DNA of 64,000 bases from UBA1206 sp050953105 (GTDB taxonomy: Bacteria; Bacillota; Clostridia; Oscillospirales; CAG-382): contig JBMNMA010000009.1 in NCBI GenBank assembly GCA_050953105.1, forward strand, positions 1-64,000, written 5' to 3'. Of this stretch, positions 26,780 through 36,107 are shown in pieces. A program made the position numbers and the translations under genes. Position 1 is the stretch's first letter. Each line of letters opens with the position of its first letter. The notes beneath the pieces were generated by a model, which worked only from the letters and a program-made list of their open reading frames with translations, was not told the origin of the DNA and ran no database searches.

Positions 26780-29734
26780 GTGACGGAATACTCCTTCCGG
26801 CTGCTCACCGGCGGCGCGACGCTCAAAGACGGCACGCTGTATTACGAGGGCAAGGAAACCGCACGGCTGGGCGACATCACGGTTTTCGATTCCGGCGGGC
26901 AGGTCGATCTGGGCGAAATCAAAGCCGAAACCGTCAAGGAAGGCTCCGAATACCTCGTCGCCGTCTGCGTCAGCGACGCGTTTATGAAAGACGCGGTTTA
27001 TCCGGTGTATATCGATCCTTCAATATCCATCACCACATCCGGCAGCGGTTCAAATAAAACGATTCAGGACGCGCCGGTGTATTCCAACAACAACAACGCC
27101 AACGGCGGGAACGAGTATAACCTCTGCGGCTATTGCGGCGCTTCGCTCGGCTACGGCAGGGTCCTCTACTATTTGCCGGGATTGACTGAAAGAACAGATT
27201 ATCAGTCCATCACCGCTTCGCAGATCAACAGCGTAACCCTTTCGTTGAGGGAGGCTTCCGGTAAGACCGGCACCGCCACGGTGAAATCATATCCTTTCAA
27301 GGAATCGTGGGGCGAAACGGTTGTCACCAAAAACAACGTGAACGTTTCAAATTATGAAACCTCTTCAACTTACAGCTCGGCGCAAACTTTTTCCTCAAGC
27401 CCCAACTGGTGGACTTTTGACCTCACGCAGACCGTAAAAGCTTGGAAAAACGGCAGCTTCGGCAGCGGGGCATACGGCGTAATACTCAAAAACAATAACG
27501 AAACCGACAGCGCCTATTACCGCAACTTCCTCGCCACGGAGTATTCCAACGCGTCGTACAGGCCGTATATCACGTTCACATATACGCCTAAAATCACAAT
27601 TTCGGCGTCAATAGATACGATAGTTGAAGGAAGTAATTTATACTTAACCGCCACAACCTCGCCGACAGGTCTCACCGTAACTTGGAGCAGTTCCAATCCC
27701 ACTATCGCGACCGTCAGCGGCGGCACCGTCACCGGGATAAAAGCGGGATATGTGAGGATTAGAGCTACATGCACCGTAGCAGGGGTTTCATATTATACAG
27801 AGCGCGACTTATATGTTCGTATCGCAAACGGTGTTTATTACATTAAAAATAATTACAGCAACTTATATATGCACGTTCAAAACGGCGGTACGACATATAA
27901 TACAAATGTGTATTTATATAGTAAATATGCCGACACATCACCATATAAATATAGACAATTATGGAAAGTCACTTATATTTCAAACGGTTATTATTCATTA
28001 CGACCGTTGCATTTATTAACCGTTTCTGTTAATCAAGATTACGGAGCCGGAGTATATGATTCATATACAGGTAATAACCTTATTGCTTTGAAATCCGCCG
28101 GTTCGGATGATTTATATGATGATGTTTATAAAAACGCGCATTGGTCGTTTGAATATGACTTATCACTAACATCCTATAGACTGCGTTCTCAACTCCAAAT
28201 TGATTCACTTGATATGTATGCAACCGCATCCGGCACTGCACTGGGCTCAAGTATAATACAAAGTGAATATGTCTCAAATTTTACACAGTCATGGAGTCTT
28301 ACGTTAACGTCGATAACACCCGAACCTAATTCAATATTAATAAGTAATACAATCACCTTCTTTGAGGGCGTTCAAGTTTCGATGGCAGATTATTTAACAT
28401 CGGCCCCTTCGGATGCCGCCGATATGAGAACAACATGGTATTCAGACAACACAAATATAATCAGCATTAACAGCAGTACAGGGATAGCAACCCCGAAAGC
28501 TTCGGGAACCTGTATAATTCGAGCATACAATAAAGCGACCGGTGTGACATATTCCCGAACAGTATACGTCTTTGACAGTAAAAATGTATATTTTTTGAGA
28601 AATGGTTGGACCGGCTGGAGTGGCGGAAGTACACGTTATGCGGATGTGTTCAGCTTTGGCATGACAGATACATCTCCGGTATATCACTGGAGTAAAACTA
28701 CCCAATCAAATCAGATGTGGAAGTTTGAATCGCAACCAAACGGTTATTTTAAAATTTATCCAATGCATACGGATGATAAAGTGCTTGCTCTCGGAAGCCT
28801 TGACGCCTCGACAGGTTATTATAAAATAGTCATTAACGATTCAAGTTCGACAAATGATAATGTATATTGGACCATAGAACATATTGGTTCCGGACGTTAT
28901 GCAATAACATCAAAGACCGGTTCCACGAGAGTGTTGTCAGTAAATAACTACTCAACCGGCACAGAACTTATAGCGAGAGAGTACAACGGGGCAATATCAT
29001 ATTGGTATTTTGATGTGTATGAAAATGATGCCTATTGGGATAATGCTTATGATTCATACACATATCCATATAATGTTTATTATTATATTGACACATCCGG
29101 AACGTGGAATACCAGCATTCTGCCCTTGTCTTCAGCAATCAGTTCTGTTTCAAAGTGGAACGGTATTTCCAGTAAAGTAAATTTAGTATATCATGACAGT
29201 ACATTATCAAATTTGATAACTGTAGAAGATTGGCCTATTTTTATTGAAAATGATCCTACATTAAAACAACGTTATCAATATGTTTTAGGTCTGACGTTTC
29301 CAAGCATGATTACAACTCCATCATCTTTTAATGATTTTTGTGATGACTTGGACGCTGCTTGGAAATCGGTCCACATATACATGCATTTCGAATTTATTAA
29401 TACTATTAATGCAGATATGGTGGAAACGGAAATTAATAATCAGGGTTATACTATTTACCACGATCTACCTAATCATCATTGTCTTATATGTAATAGTTCT
29501 TTAACTAACCTTGCAAGCACAACGTTAACACATGAAATAGGTCATGCGTTAAAATTATCTCATATAAGAGAAACATCAAACACATCAACCAATAAATCAA
29601 CATTTATAGGGATCATGCAACCTGTAAGCCCAGGTATTGATGGCAATATATACTTATATTCGCAATATTATATTAATGCTTGGTATAACACAAATTATGA
29701 TAAATCAGCATTGATTGCTAAATGGGGGAAATAA
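26780..29734 (+). CDS. Secreted zinc metalloprotease with DNRLRE, Big2 and ricin-like domains, 5'-truncated
   Basis: Homology to the secreted-protein head starts at about 26708 (TDAKLVYTPTFEGFKEDIVV), before the first usable start GTG 26780. The signal peptide is absent, so the gene is truncated and possibly silent. Domains from the GTG: WapA-like head (1-78), DNRLRE (about 88-270), Big2 (about 275-350), ricin-like lectin (about 350-510), a second Big2-like and ricin-like pair (about 515-755), and a C-terminal zincin. The zincin site HEIGHALKLSH uses H918, E919, H922 and H928. The protein would bind glycans and cleave protein outside the cell. The C-terminal DNA is more AT-rich than the head. 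Confidence 0.78.
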   Translation: MTEYSFRLLTGGATLKDGTLYYEGKETARLGDITVFDSGGQVDLGEIKAETVKEGSEYLVAVCVSDAFMKDAVYPVYIDPSISITTSGSGSNKTIQDAPVYSNNNNANGGNEYNLCGYCGASLGYGRVLYYLPGLTERTDYQSITASQINSVTLSLREASGKTGTATVKSYPFKESWGETVVTKNNVNVSNYETSSTYSSAQTFSSSPNWWTFDLTQTVKAWKNGSFGSGAYGVILKNNNETDSAYYRNFLATEYSNASYRPYITFTYTPKITISASIDTIVEGSNLYLTATTSPTGLTVTWSSSNPTIATVSGGTVTGIKAGYVRIRATCTVAGVSYYTERDLYVRIANGVYYIKNNYSNLYMHVQNGGTTYNTNVYLYSKYADTSPYKYRQLWKVTYISNGYYSLRPLHLLTVSVNQDYGAGVYDSYTGNNLIALKSAGSDDLYDDVYKNAHWSFEYDLSLTSYRLRSQLQIDSLDMYATASGTALGSSIIQSEYVSNFTQSWSLTLTSITPEPNSILISNTITFFEGVQVSMADYLTSAPSDAADMRTTWYSDNTNIISINSSTGIATPKASGTCIIRAYNKATGVTYSRTVYVFDSKNVYFLRNGWTGWSGGSTRYADVFSFGMTDTSPVYHWSKTTQSNQMWKFESQPNGYFKIYPMHTDDKVLALGSLDASTGYYKIVINDSSSTNDNVYWTIEHIGSGRYAITSKTGSTRVLSVNNYSTGTELIAREYNGAISYWYFDVYENDAYWDNAYDSYTYPYNVYYYIDTSGTWNTSILPLSSAISSVSKWNGISSKVNLVYHDSTLSNLITVEDWPIFIENDPTLKQRYQYVLGLTFPSMITTPSSFNDFCDDLDAAWKSVHIYMHFEFINTINADMVETEINNQGYTIYHDLPNHHCLICNSSLTNLASTTLTHEIGHALKLSHIRETSNTSTNKSTFIGIMQPVSPGIDGNIYLYSQYYINAWYNTNYDKSALIAKWGK

Positions 29735-29735
29735 A

Positions 29736-30467
29736 ATGAATAAATATTTATCTGTTTGTTTAATTCTAACACTATTATTTACAATGAGTTCTTGTTTGGA
29801 AAACAATGGTAATGATGCATTAGAAAACGTATCTGATTATATCGTGTATAATAAACCGTTAAAAAATGAAGTTGTAAATCCTGTCGATATTGTTTATGAC
29901 GAAACGGTGTCTTATTTTCCTGTATCATTTAATTATATTTTGAAATCGTATATTGAAGGTCCTCACGACGATTTTAATCGTATAATTTATACAGGCACGA
30001 AAAAAGAATGTAAAAGTATTGTTGAAAAAAGAGATAATAGTCAGTATGTAGTCTACACCATATCTCGGTTTATTATTGATAATATAATATTTGCATCTGG
30101 TGATTGTTTAAATTATAAAATTGGCGACGAAATATTCATGTTTGAATTATATGGGTATTTAGATGACGAATTGATTATACCGGATGTTTATATAACATCA
30201 AATAACCAATTTAAAATTAATACGCAAATAACTAAAGTTGATTGCCAATATTTAATAATCGGTACTTTCTTTTCCGGCACACAGATATATTATAAAACAA
30301 ATATGTTAACAGTCCCCGATAATTTATATATATCTTTTATAAACACATATGAAATAAGCGAAAATATATATAAGGAATTATCCAATAAAAAGAATTGTTC
30401 TTTTATTGAAAATAATCAATTGCAAGCCAACGAGTTGATATACGGGAATTTAAAAACTGATCAATAA
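29736..30467 (+). CDS. Lipoprotein B
   Basis: The start ATG 29736 (MNKYLSVCLILTLLFTMSSC) lies one base after the protease stop and has GGGGGAAA as ribosome site. The signal peptide ends in lipobox MSSC, so it should be membrane-anchored. The rest (243 residues in total) is beta-rich with no family recognised. Tight linkage to the protease gene suggests a coupled function, such as an inhibitor or immunity partner, or a surface receptor. That is inference. Confidence 0.72.
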   Translation: MNKYLSVCLILTLLFTMSSCLENNGNDALENVSDYIVYNKPLKNEVVNPVDIVYDETVSYFPVSFNYILKSYIEGPHDDFNRIIYTGTKKECKSIVEKRDNSQYVVYTISRFIIDNIIFASGDCLNYKIGDEIFMFELYGYLDDELIIPDVYITSNNQFKINTQITKVDCQYLIIGTFFSGTQIYYKTNMLTVPDNLYISFINTYEISENIYKELSNKKNCSFIENNQLQANELIYGNLKTDQ

Positions 30468-30509
30468 TCGATATTAATATTTTTAAAGACTGTTTTATGT
30501 TATAACGCC

Positions 30510-30575
30510 GCAGGGCTGCCCAATTGCAAAAATTATCCCTATTGAGATTTATTTTCGCAGGCAGTCCTTGCAGCG
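30510..30575. repeat. Palindromic intergenic element, copy 1
   Basis: CAGGGCTGCCCAATT on the left and GGCAGTCCTTG on the right can pair around an AT-rich loop. A close relative is at 31557-31620 in the next intergenic gap. Confidence 0.5.
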
Positions 30576-30654
30576 TTTCTCCTACGCTGAGACAAGCTAT
30601 ATCTTAAGCCATCTGTGCAACCTTCAAAAAATCTATCAACAAAGCCTCTTTATC

Positions 30655-30712
30655 AACCTCACCCAAACCGCAAAGGCTTGGAAAAACGGCAGCTTCGGCA
30701 GCGGGGCATATT
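30655..30712 (+). pseudogene. 58-bp DNRLRE-domain fragment
   Basis: AACCTCACCCAAACCGCAAA and the following GCTTGGAAAAACGGCAGC match the LTQTVKAWKNGSFGSGAY coding region of the protease at about 27420-27475. Both flanks are unrelated. It lies directly before lipoprotein C and may be the scar of a cassette swap. Confidence 0.7.
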
Positions 30713-30731
30713 ATATGAAAGGAACATTTAC

Positions 30732-31505
30732 ATGAAAAAGCTATTTACACTTATATTGTCAATTATGTTATGCTTTTTGTTCGCTTTTACAATCACATCA
30801 TGCGGAGTTAATGATAATAAAAATAATATACCATTAGAAGATTCCGAACATACCTCAGTCAATACTGAAAACACAAATTTATCGAGCGAGGAAAACACAA
30901 TAAATCATGTGGATCAACCCATGTATTATTGGTTTTACACAGCGGACGAATTCCAAACCTGGGTGAATAACGGCGGTGATAATTACAGCGGGAGCCAATA
31001 TGTTTTAAATGTTATAAAAGAAGAAGGAGAAGTGATATTGCCATTTCTTAAAAATAGTAAATATAATTTTACAGGTGGTGAAATTAACTTTAACGCGGAA
31101 GAATCAAATACATTATTAATATTAGAATTTGAGGGCAAAAATGAAGATGAATATACAGAAGAATATCAAGCTGTTAATAAGATATATATATATGTTGGTA
31201 TATTAAATGAAAATGATCGCAATTTAGATAGTAAAGATTATTTTATATCAAAACATTCAAAAAATCGGAATTATGATGAGTGGTATTCATCCTCATCAAC
31301 AGCTGTCAATGGCGGTACAGTTGACTATATTTACCACGATTGCAATCCTTCCAAAGACAGCGAAGATAGAACAAGCTACGCTCATATAATAATTGATAAA
31401 AAATGGGTATTAGCAATAATCCAACAAAATGGGTTGCAAATGAAACCGTTTGACCATGAGATATTAAATTGGCTGGATTTTGAAACAATAACTTACAATA
31501 GGTAA
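30732..31505 (+). CDS. Lipoprotein, paralogue C
   Basis: ATG 30732 (MKKLFTLILSIMLCFLFAF) is chosen because it gives a proper signal peptide with lipobox ITSC and has GAAAGGA upstream. Longer in-frame starts read through the DNRLRE scar. The 257-residue product parallels the lipoprotein at 25802. About 150 bases (30916-31068) are almost identical to 25978-26130, and two further short blocks match, while the DNA between them differs strongly. Function is unknown. The mosaic pattern implies gene conversion between the two genes. Confidence 0.75.
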   Translation: MKKLFTLILSIMLCFLFAFTITSCGVNDNKNNIPLEDSEHTSVNTENTNLSSEENTINHVDQPMYYWFYTADEFQTWVNNGGDNYSGSQYVLNVIKEEGEVILPFLKNSKYNFTGGEINFNAEESNTLLILEFEGKNEDEYTEEYQAVNKIYIYVGILNENDRNLDSKDYFISKHSKNRNYDEWYSSSSTAVNGGTVDYIYHDCNPSKDSEDRTSYAHIIIDKKWVLAIIQQNGLQMKPFDHEILNWLDFETITYNR

Positions 31506-31556
31506 CAAGCCGATATTAAAAACGGTAAACAACACTCTTATTTCTTTTACGCACCG

Positions 31557-31620
31557 CAGGGGCTGCTCAATTACACAGGTTATCCCTTTTCGGATTATTC
31601 ATGCAAAAAGGCAGCCCCTG
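31557..31620. repeat. Palindromic intergenic element, copy 2
   Basis: The arms AGGGGCTGC and GCAGCCCCT enclose an AT-rich loop with TTATCCC, as in copy 1 at 30510. It follows lipoprotein C. Confidence 0.6.
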
Positions 31621-31632
31621 ACAGCCTTACGC

Positions 31633-31692
31633 GGGCGGGAAGCCCCGCAACGGGCGAGAAATCCCCGCGGCGGGCGGGAAACCCCCGCGACG
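31633..31692. repeat. Three tandem 20-bp GC-rich units
   Basis: Units of the form CGGGCGGGAAGCCCCGCAA are repeated three times with small changes (GAGAAATCCCC, GGGAAACCCCC). Each unit resembles the GCGGGGAAACCCGC palindrome at 26615 and 37766. Confidence 0.65.
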
Positions 31693-31766
31693 CTTTTTCA
31701 GGCTAAGACAAGCCTATACCCGCAAACCGTTCGCAAAGCCTTCAAAAATCCATCGGCAAAGCCGTT

Positions 31767-32204
31767 TTGTCAATAGAAATTGACGGTCTTGGGGAGGAGC
31801 GCGAACGGGTGGTGTACTTCTCGGCGTTCGCCGACGCCAAGCTCGTCTATACTCCCACTTTTGAGGGGTTTAAGGAAGATATCGTCGTAAGCCGCTACAA
31901 CGGCGTGACCGAATACTCCTTCCGACTGATAACAAACGGCGCGGTACTCAAGGATAATTTGTTATATTATGACGGCAAAGAAACCGCCCGACTCGGAGAA
32001 ATAATGATATTCGACTCCGACGGTCAGGCAGATTTGGGTTATATAAAATCCGAAACCGTAAAGGAAGGCGAGGAATACCTCGTCACCGTGTGCGTCAATG
32101 ACAAATTCATGAAAGACGCGGTTTATCCGGTTTATATCGACCCCACAATTACCACTGGTATAGACAAGATTCAGATGGTCTATGGTCCCATAAAAGAGGG
32201 TTAA
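31767..32204 (+). pseudogene. Head fragment of a WapA/DNRLRE-type secreted protein (fragment 4)
   Basis: The open segment reads ERVVYFSAFADAKLVYTPTF, then VTEYSFRLITNGAVLKDN and MKDAVYPVYIDPTI. It is the same module that heads the protease at 26708-27030, but somewhat more upstream sequence is preserved. After YIDPTITTG the DNRLRE domain is missing and the frame stops at 32202. No start with a ribosome site or signal peptide is present. The IS256 element begins about 110 bases later. Confidence 0.68.
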
Positions 32205-32370
32205 CTGCTGTTAAGAGAACAGATGAATCGGGAGATTTAATTATTGATCCGATGCTTGCGGACAGAGCTTCATATACAGATTTTGTTGGTTATTTTGCGG
32301 TTCTGAAAATTAAACTGTGTAAATGTGATTAACAGCCAAAGATTTGACAATAATATATCTGCAGCCAATC

Positions 32371-32503
32371 AGGGCAATGCTGAGGAGCACCCCGACGTAA
32401 GCTGTGGGATAAAACGGTGAAGGCAGCGGTAAGAAACGCTGCTTTTCACTTCACCGGATATCCCCGAACGGATAAACCTCAGGGGTTTGGGGACAGAGTC
32501 CCC
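32371..32503. ncRNA. 133-nt structured element beside IS256, copy B
   Basis: The stretch begins AGGGCAATGCTG. It has a strong central hairpin (CGGTGAAGGCAGCG / CGCTGCTTTTCACTTCACCG) and ends in AGGGGTTTGGGG ... GAGTCCCC. Length and layout equal copy A at 10291-10423. It lies between the transposase stop and the element end. Confidence 0.4.
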
Positions 32504-32511
32504 ATTACTTT

Positions 32512-33738
32512 TCAGGCTGCAAATCTGTCCTCGAAATATATCGCAAATTGCGCGTATGCCAGTCCCCAGTCCCTCACCGGCATCGTCCACTTCTTTGAGA
32601 TTTCCATCGCGCTCATATAAATTACTTTACGGATGGAGTCGTCTGTCGGAAATATTGCCTTGGATTTCGTAAATTTTCTCACCGCTCTGTGGTAGCTCTC
32701 AACCGCGTTGGTCGTATATATTATTTTCCTGATGTCTGCAGGGTATTCAAAGAACACTGTCAGCTCAGCCCAGTTCTTGTCCCATGATTTCAGAATATTC
32801 GGATACTTCTTGTCCCACTTTTCACGGAACTCCTCTTTTGCATATTCCGCGTCATCAAGATTAACCGCGCCATAGATTTTCTTTAGGTCGGCACAAACCT
32901 TTTTTCTGTCTTTATACGGTACATATTTGCAGCTGTTTCTGATTTGATGGACAATACAAAGTTGATTCTTGGTTTTCGGAAAAATTGATGTTATCGCATC
33001 GCAAAGCCCTGTCAGATTATCGTGACAAGCAATGAAAATGTCCGAAACACCGCGATTTTTGAGGTCTGCACAGATACTCGCATAGAAGCTTGCCGACTCA
33101 TTTTCGGATATCCAGGTGCCGAGGATTTCCTTATACCCGTCCATGTTTATGCCTAAAACGGAGTAGACGCATTTGTTTATGATTTTATTGTCTTTGCGCG
33201 AGTTGAATACAATTCCGTCAAAGAAAACCACGGGGTAAATGCTCTCCAGAGGCCGGTTCTGCCACTCGTTGACCTGAGGCAATATCTTGTCTGTGATACG
33301 TGAAATCATACCCTGTGAAATTTCCGAACCGTAAATCTCGCGAAGCGTGTCCTCGATATCACGCTGTGACATCCCCTTAGCGTACATCGTCATTATTTTC
33401 TGCTCGATTTCATCGGTGCGGGTCTGCCTTTTTTCTATGACCTTTGGCTCAAATTCGCCGTTCCTGTCGCGCGGAACTAAAATTTCACATTCACCGTAAT
33501 CGCTGCTGATTGTCTTTGTTCCGTAGCCGTTGCGGCTATTGCCGGAGTTGTTTCCCAATACCGAGTTTTTCTCATATCCGAGATGCTCATTCATCTCCGC
33601 TTCGAGCATTTGCTCAATCGTTCCTGCAAATAATTTTTTAAGCTTTGCCTGAATATCCCCTGTTGTTTCGCAATCTTTAATCAGAAGCTGTACCAGCTCC
33701 ATTTCTTTTTCGCTTAAACCGTGTTTTGTTGTTTTCAT
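32512..33738 (-). CDS. IS256 (mutator)-family transposase
   Basis: The 408-residue protein has the mutator-type layout: an N-terminal LLEGxxxxML-like segment (FAGTIEQMLEAEMNEHLGY), VPRDRNGEFEPKVI, and the DDE core with PVVFFDGIVF, ACHDNLTGL and YTTNAVESYHRAVRKFTKSK. The start ATG 33738 is preceded by a GGAGG-like site. It looks intact. A shortened relative lies at 37850-38324. Confidence 0.93.
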   Translation of the reverse strand: MKTTKHGLSEKEMELVQLLIKDCETTGDIQAKLKKLFAGTIEQMLEAEMNEHLGYEKNSVLGNNSGNSRNGYGTKTISSDYGECEILVPRDRNGEFEPKVIEKRQTRTDEIEQKIMTMYAKGMSQRDIEDTLREIYGSEISQGMISRITDKILPQVNEWQNRPLESIYPVVFFDGIVFNSRKDNKIINKCVYSVLGINMDGYKEILGTWISENESASFYASICADLKNRGVSDIFIACHDNLTGLCDAITSIFPKTKNQLCIVHQIRNSCKYVPYKDRKKVCADLKKIYGAVNLDDAEYAKEEFREKWDKKYPNILKSWDKNWAELTVFFEYPADIRKIIYTTNAVESYHRAVRKFTKSKAIFPTDDSIRKVIYMSAMEISKKWTMPVRDWGLAYAQFAIYFEDRFAA

Positions 33739-33835
33739 GCCTTTATACCTCCATAATTTATTATGGTTATTATCGGCATTTACACGGTTCGTTATTCAGA
33801 CTCCATTTCGTAGAGTGCCTCGTTAGTTTTTTGGC

Positions 33836-34714
33836 TTATTCATCCACATCCACCGTTAAGCCGGACTTAAATTCCACGGTGAATTTATCCTCATAGACTC
33901 TGACCTTCTCAATCAACCGCCGGACAAGTTGCTCGTCGTATTCGGCGAGGGCGGTGGATTGCCTTTTTAGGAATGTGCTCATATCTGCAATCCGTTTTTT
34001 CAGTTCATCACGGCTGGCATTTTCAACCTGCAATTTTTGTTTCTGGTCACGCAGGCGGTAAATCTCATCTCCAACCTTCTCATAATCCGCATTGGAAGTG
34101 GCCAATTTCAGAAGCTCCGTTTGCAATTCCTCAAGCTGCTTATCAATATCCGCCAAAGCCTTGTCGCTTTCTCTATTTATGACAGTGGCAATATTATCCC
34201 GTAGAGTTGTGAGGAAAGAGTCCTTGTCGCAGAGCGTCTGATTAATTGCGGTGACCAGCACTTGCTCAATGGTGCTCTCCAGTACCGTGCGGGCATCGCA
34301 GAACAGGCCAGTGTTTTCTAAGCGACTGACGCAGCGCCAGACGACGGACTTTTTGCCACGATTGTTCCAGTGAACCCTGCGAAAAACCTCGCCACATTTG
34401 CCGCAAATGATTATCTGGGCAAAGACGTGGTTGCTGCTGAATGTTCTGGTCTTTCCGTTCGGGCTGGTGTGGACGACACGGCGGCGGACAAGCTCCTCCT
34501 GCACCTGCATGAAAACTTCACGCGGGATGATGGCTTCATGGCTATTTTCTACATAATACTGCGGAACGATGCCGTTGTTCTTGACTCGCTTTTTTGTAAG
34601 AAAATCAACCGTGTAGGTTTTTTGCAAGAGAGCATCTCCGATGTACTTTTCATTTCGTAGAATATTATTAATGTTACTGGTGTGCCAGCGCTCATTGCCT
34701 GCACCGTTCAGGAT
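33836..34714 (-). pseudogene. Serine recombinase, C-terminal fragment (copy 4)
   Basis: The minus-strand frame starts abruptly near 34714 (ILNGAGNERWHTSNINNILRN). It continues through the zinc ribbon (ICGKCGEVFRRVHWNN) and coiled coil to VEFKSGLTVDVDE at 33836. The catalytic domain and start are gone; at 34714 the DNA changes to an unrelated plus-strand gene fragment. It is very close to copy 2 in sequence and shares about 40 bases of flank after the stop (CATTTCGTAGAGT). Confidence 0.85.
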
Positions 34715-35258
34715 AGAGAAGCTCTAAAAGAAGGATATAGTGCGAGAACAAAAGAAGCAGTCTTTGAGGCTTTAAAAGAAGAAATTAATGACGTATTAGA
34801 AGATGAATTTTTGTCAAAGCCTTCAAGAGCACTTGCTTGTTTTGTTGCAATGATAGTGGAACAATAATTATTGATAGTGCACTTGCTGAAAATAATAATA
34901 ATTATGGTAGATATAGATTTACATGTGGTCATGAATTCGGCCATTGGGAATTGCATAAAGCTTTGTTTTTCTCGGAAAATTAAATGCTTTTTCAGAATCA
35001 ATCGTATGTTAAGTGTTTGAATAGGGATGTTGAAAAATCTATAAATAGACAAAATAAGACTTCCAAAGATTGGATTGAATGGCAGGCAGATTATTTTTCA
35101 TCAGCATTATTAATGCCTTACCCAACAATTCGAGGATTTTATAGTGAATGCAAAAAGGATGTACTAAAAAATACAATTAATGAACCATACTCAGAATATA
35201 CTTTAAATAATCGAATTATTAATAAGATGTCAGATCATTTTGAGGTTTCAAAAGAGGC
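34715..35258 (+). pseudogene. ImmA/IrrE-type metallopeptidase remnant
   Basis: Reading right, fragments give DREALKEGYSARTKEAVFEA, then in another frame RYRFTCGHEFGHWELHKALF with the zinc motif HEFGH. After an in-frame TAA at 34981 the family feature WQADYFSSALLMPYP follows. ImmA-like proteases cleave repressors of mobile elements. A frameshift near 34860, the TAA and loss of both ends make this a dead fragment. Its 3' end is fused in frame to recombinase copy 5. Confidence 0.72.
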
Positions 35259-35961
35259 TAACCACGAAGCAATTATACCACGTGAAATATATATGCAAGT
35301 CCAAGAAGAACTTGTCCGCCGAAGCAGGGGCCATATAAGCTCAAGCGGTAAAAGAAGAAACTTTAGTTCAAGCCACGCCTTTTCACAGATTGACTTTTGT
35401 GGGGAATGCGGTGAAATCTTTCGCAGGGTTCATTGGAACAATAGTGGAAAGAAATCAATTGTCTGGAGATGTGTGAGCAGGCTTGAGAGTACAGGCTTAT
35501 CATGTAATGCCAGGACAGTGGGAGAAGATATCCTATATGAAAAGACTGTAGAGGCAATTAATATATTGCTAGGGCAGAAGAATGATTTTTTACCTCAACT
35601 AAAGAAGAACATAGAAACAGTAGTATTTGAAACCAGCAATGAAGCTGTGGAAAGAATAGATAAAAAGATGCTAGAGCTACAAAAGGAACTGCTTCAAAAA
35701 GCCAATGCCAAAGAAGATTATAATGATGTAGCTGGAAAGATTTATAAGCTCAGGGAAGAAAGGTACAGGGCTTTAGCTGAACAGGCTGAAAGAAAGGGAT
35801 CTAAACAAAAACTGGAGGAAATGGAGAAATTCTTAAATGAGCAAAATGGCCTACTAGAAGAATATGATGAAAGGCTGGTAAGAATGCTTATTGATAAGGT
35901 TACAGTTTTTGATGATAAGCTTACAGTAGAGTTTAAGTCAGGTGCAGAAATAGAAGTATAA
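34984..35961 (+). pseudogene. Chimeric frame: ImmA tail fused to serine recombinase C-terminus (copy 5)
   Basis: The open frame begins in the ImmA-like part, and at about 35259 changes without a break into recombinase sequence: NHEAIIPREIYMQVQEEL, the zinc ribbon FCGECGEIFRRVHWNN, the coiled coil and the tail VEFKSGAEIEV. There are no stops in 325 codons. The recombinase half is more AT-rich and more diverged than copies 2 and 4. No start signal supports its expression. It records a deletion or recombination between two genes. Confidence 0.8.
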
Positions 35962-36010
35962 GAGAAGATATTGTGGAGTGTATCAGTAGGTATTAAAATA
36001 GCATATGATA

Positions 36011-36053
36011 TTGACAACTATCGATATCATGTGCTATTGTTATCATATTGATA
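36011..36053 (+). promoter_or_regulatory. arsR promoter and candidate operator
   Basis: TTGACA (36011-36016), 18 bases, TATTGT (36035-36040). The inverted repeat TATCA-TAT-TGATA (36041-36053) overlaps the likely transcription start, fitting ArsR autorepression. Similar ATCGATAT half-sites lie between the promoter boxes. Confidence 0.55.
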
Positions 36054-36107
36054 TCGAGAATGTTCGATGTCATCTAAACATATAGATATATATAAGGAGG
36101 TAATTTT

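Larger units (their letters stand above)
32315..33787 (-). mobile_element. IS256-family element A
   Basis: The near-perfect terminal inverted repeats CTGTGTAAAT (32315) and ATTTACACGG (ending 33787) flank the transposase gene and a structured 3' region. The element sits at the edge of the secreted-protein cluster. Confidence 0.75.

Noticed and set aside
31633..31692. Short CRISPR or VNTR
   Set aside because: The three 20-bp units are contiguous with no spacers and match single palindromes elsewhere in the window.
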